64,000 nucleotides of DNA. Origin: Roseburia_C sp031555935. Lineage in GTDB: Bacteria > Bacillota > Clostridia > Lachnospirales > Lachnospiraceae. The DNA lies in the NCBI GenBank assembly GCA_031555935.1, contig JAVBTX010000006.1, positions 124,001 through 188,000 on the forward strand, read 5' to 3'. Below the pieces are notes generated by a model that ran no database searches, had not been told where the DNA came from, and saw only the letters and a program-made list of their open reading frames with translations. Both the position numbers and the translations under genes were made by a program. Shown piece by piece: positions 62,089 through 64,000 of the stretch (position 1 is its first letter; each line of letters opens with the position of its first letter).

Positions 62089-64000
62089 ATGAGATTGTTA
62101 CCAATAAAAGCAGCAAAAGGCAGAACGACCTCACGGCATTTTGGGGGGAATCAACGCAGATATCAAAAACGAAAAAGAAATAAATTTAACAAAAAAATTG
62201 GCATGTCTGTGATTTTAATAATGATGCTGCTGGGATTGGTGGCGATATGTTGGAAAACGGATCAGGAAAGCGGCATATTTACATCTGCTTATGTAAATAT
62301 TAATGAGATTCCTGATTTTATGCAGTTTACATACTATAGCAAGGAAGAGTGGCAGGAAAAGTTAGGAATAGGAACAGATGAACATCTGACGGAAGGTCAT
62401 TTGACCTATGGACATCTGGCAGAATTGCTGGACTTATTGCAGCTGCAAGAATACGTAAAATATGAGGACAAAAAAGCAGCAACAGAGGTAGAACGTGATA
62501 CATGGAATACAATTTATGAACAGATTGTAGAGCTGTTAGACATTGCGGAAAAAGTTCAGAAAAAATCCATTCTTTATATCGAGGGAGAAACTGAGGAAGC
62601 GAAACTGACCATCATTACGGAGGATGGAACATATACATATCCTGCAGACCAATTAAATCTGGAACAGTATCAAAGCTATGATGTCTACTTGATGGATGAA
62701 CAAATATTGGGATTTGCCAGAGAGAACCAGGAAGAGTCGGTAATTGCAAACGTGTATGTAACGGAACAAAAAGAGGAACTGAAATTTATCTTCCAGAATA
62801 AACAACGAGAATTGCCGTTAGAGACAACAGAAGACCTGGTGCAAACAATTTGTGATATACATATAAAAAATGGTGCCATAATCAAAATTCAGAAAAAAGA
62901 AGATTACATCCAGGGCAAGCTGTTGGCGATTCGAAAGAAAAAAATTGATATTGAAGGTTATGGTGCAATCGAACGAGTAAAAGACTTGCCAGTTTATCAA
63001 ACATATGGTGAAACAGAGCAAAAGTCACTGTCAGACATTGTCATTGGCAATATGAATCTGCACTACGTTGTTGCAGAAAAGAAAATTTGTGCTATTATAT
63101 TGACTGAGCCAGCAGAAATAAAGACAGTTCGAGTGTTACTATTAAATGAAAATAGTGGAATATGCCGGCCGGAAGTATATCTTTGTGCCGATGAGGCATA
63201 TCAAGTGAGTATTGGTGAAACAGTAGAAGACCGAGAGGCAGGCAGTATTGTTCGGGCATCTGATTATTTTACAGATGAAGAGGAGCAAAGCGTAAAAGCA
63301 GAAGTACCCGATGGCGGCAGTATGTATTTTTGTGATGAAAGTGGGGCGAAAATATCAAATCCATATGAGGGCAGCCTCGAGATTCGAAAATATGACGATG
63401 GCTATGCGGTCGTAAATGCAATTTCGTTGGAAAGTTATCTGTGTGGAGTTGTACCAAGCGAAATGCCGGCGACCTACGGTATCGAAGCATTAAAGGCACA
63501 GGCGGTATGTGCGCGGAGTTATGCCTATATTCAACTGATGAACGGTGACTATGCAGACTACGGTGCTCATATCGATGATAGTACCAATTATCAGGTCTAT
63601 AATAAGCAGGAACATCAGGAAACGACGACTCAGGCAGTCCACGAAACAGAGGGGCAGGTTATAACCAATCAAGACAAAACAGTAGAAGCCTACTATTATT
63701 CAACCTCCTTTGGACATTCAGGCAGTTATGAATCTTGGAATCTTGAGGACGATGGGACTCTTGATTATTTACAGGGAACCTGGCTCAAAGATAAAGCAAA
63801 AAAGCTGGATTTGTCAGACGAGACAGTATTTGCTGCATATATCAATGAGGCCGATGATGAGTGCTATGACAGTTTTGCTAAATATTTTCGTTGGAGGGCC
63901 AAATTAAATCTAACTGATAAGTCGGAGCAGATAAAAGAAAAGATAAATGCTCGTAAAAGTGCTCAGCCAAATAGTATCATCATCCATCACAAAGACAACG
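62089..64000 (+). CDS. SpoIID/LytB-domain protein, 3' end outside window
   Basis: The ATG at 62089 has GAGGG close upstream, and the frame stays open to the window edge (637 codons visible). The first ~37 residues are highly basic, then one membrane helix (about 38-55), so the bulk is extracytoplasmic. A variable region with Glu-rich segments spans about 60-430. The SpoIID domain begins near residue 435: SLESYLCGVVPSEMPATYG, ALKAQAVCARSYAY, then AYYYSTSFGHSGSYESW. SpoIID is a lytic transglycosylase of sporulation, and LytB-type relatives enhance cell-wall amidases. The long N-terminal extension is unlike classical SpoIID (about 340 residues), so a vegetative cell-wall role is also possible. 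Confidence 0.85.
   Translation, partial: MRLLPIKAAKGRTTSRHFGGNQRRYQKRKRNKFNKKIGMSVILIMMLLGLVAICWKTDQESGIFTSAYVNINEIPDFMQFTYYSKEEWQEKLGIGTDEHLTEGHLTYGHLAELLDLLQLQEYVKYEDKKAATEVERDTWNTIYEQIVELLDIAEKVQKKSILYIEGETEEAKLTIITEDGTYTYPADQLNLEQYQSYDVYLMDEQILGFARENQEESVIANVYVTEQKEELKFIFQNKQRELPLETTEDLVQTICDIHIKNGAIIKIQKKEDYIQGKLLAIRKKKIDIEGYGAIERVKDLPVYQTYGETEQKSLSDIVIGNMNLHYVVAEKKICAIILTEPAEIKTVRVLLLNENSGICRPEVYLCADEAYQVSIGETVEDREAGSIVRASDYFTDEEEQSVKAEVPDGGSMYFCDESGAKISNPYEGSLEIRKYDDGYAVVNAISLESYLCGVVPSEMPATYGIEALKAQAVCARSYAYIQLMNGDYADYGAHIDDSTNYQVYNKQEHQETTTQAVHETEGQVITNQDKTVEAYYYSTSFGHSGSYESWNLEDDGTLDYLQGTWLKDKAKKLDLSDETVFAAYINEADDECYDSFAKYFRWRAKLNLTDKSEQIKEKINARKSAQPNSIIIHHKDN

Overview
The window looks like a chromosome segment of a low-GC, Gram-positive, anaerobic Clostridia member, most likely a Lachnospiraceae relative. 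Support comes from strong AGGAGG-type ribosome sites, SigA-like promoters, T-rich terminators, and families typical of that group: the GGGtGRT protein with its Fe-S scaffold partner, the VTC/DUF4956 pair, DUF2812 beside PadR, DUF3021 beside LytTR, ATP-dependent PEP carboxykinase and a SpoIID-domain protein. No phage, insertion sequence, CRISPR array, tRNA or rRNA gene was seen. Genus cannot be fixed from the sequence alone.

Layout. 1-9.9 kb: the 3' part of a very repetitive secreted protein (GLUG, YDG, Big-like, FN3-like modules), an Rpn-type nuclease, a small membrane protein, a GH13 alpha-glucosidase and a fused ABC ATPase/permease. 10-19.1 kb: a PadR/DUF2812 pair, a MATE exporter, a three-gene polyphosphate-type cluster (VTC, DUF4956, beta-helix lipoprotein), DUF1622, and a LytTR/DUF3021/ABC operon. 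19.1-20.7 kb (minus): an SsuBC-like importer lacking a binding protein. 20.8-30.9 kb: queH, argH, asd, an ATPase whose active-site motifs look lost, a frameshifted topB, a hexapeptide-repeat protein and an ABC exporter pair. 31-33.8 kb: the GGGtGRT operon, then a RelBE-type toxin-antitoxin cassette. 33.9-43.1 kb: a large hybrid sensor kinase, mutM, helD, an sce7726-type protein, a hydrolase lipoprotein and a ROK regulator. 43.2-54 kb: amino-acid synthesis (ilvN, ilvC, leuC, leuD, thrC) interrupted by a small secreted protein with its own ABC transporter, plus an AP2-like protein. 54-64 kb: a CheX/CheY pair, a PhoB/PhoR-like system, citrate synthase, pckA, 6S RNA and the start of a SpoIID-family gene.

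How the genes fit together. Metabolic genes cover arginine, aspartate-family and branched-chain amino acids and the PEP/citrate node. They are mixed with envelope export and signalling modules, each carrying its own regulator (PadR, LytTR, LysR, ROK, two-component).

The strongest unexplained structure is the toxin-antitoxin cassette. It sits between two 44-bp direct repeats that duplicate the 3' end of the GGGtGRT gene, and the gene's own terminator has been displaced about 975 bp downstream. This is the arrangement expected of site-specific integration at the 3' end of a gene, but no recombinase is encoded. Second is the small secreted protein plus two-part ABC transporter between ilvC and leuC, which has the layout of a Sec-exported bacteriocin locus but no recognisable bacteriocin sequence.
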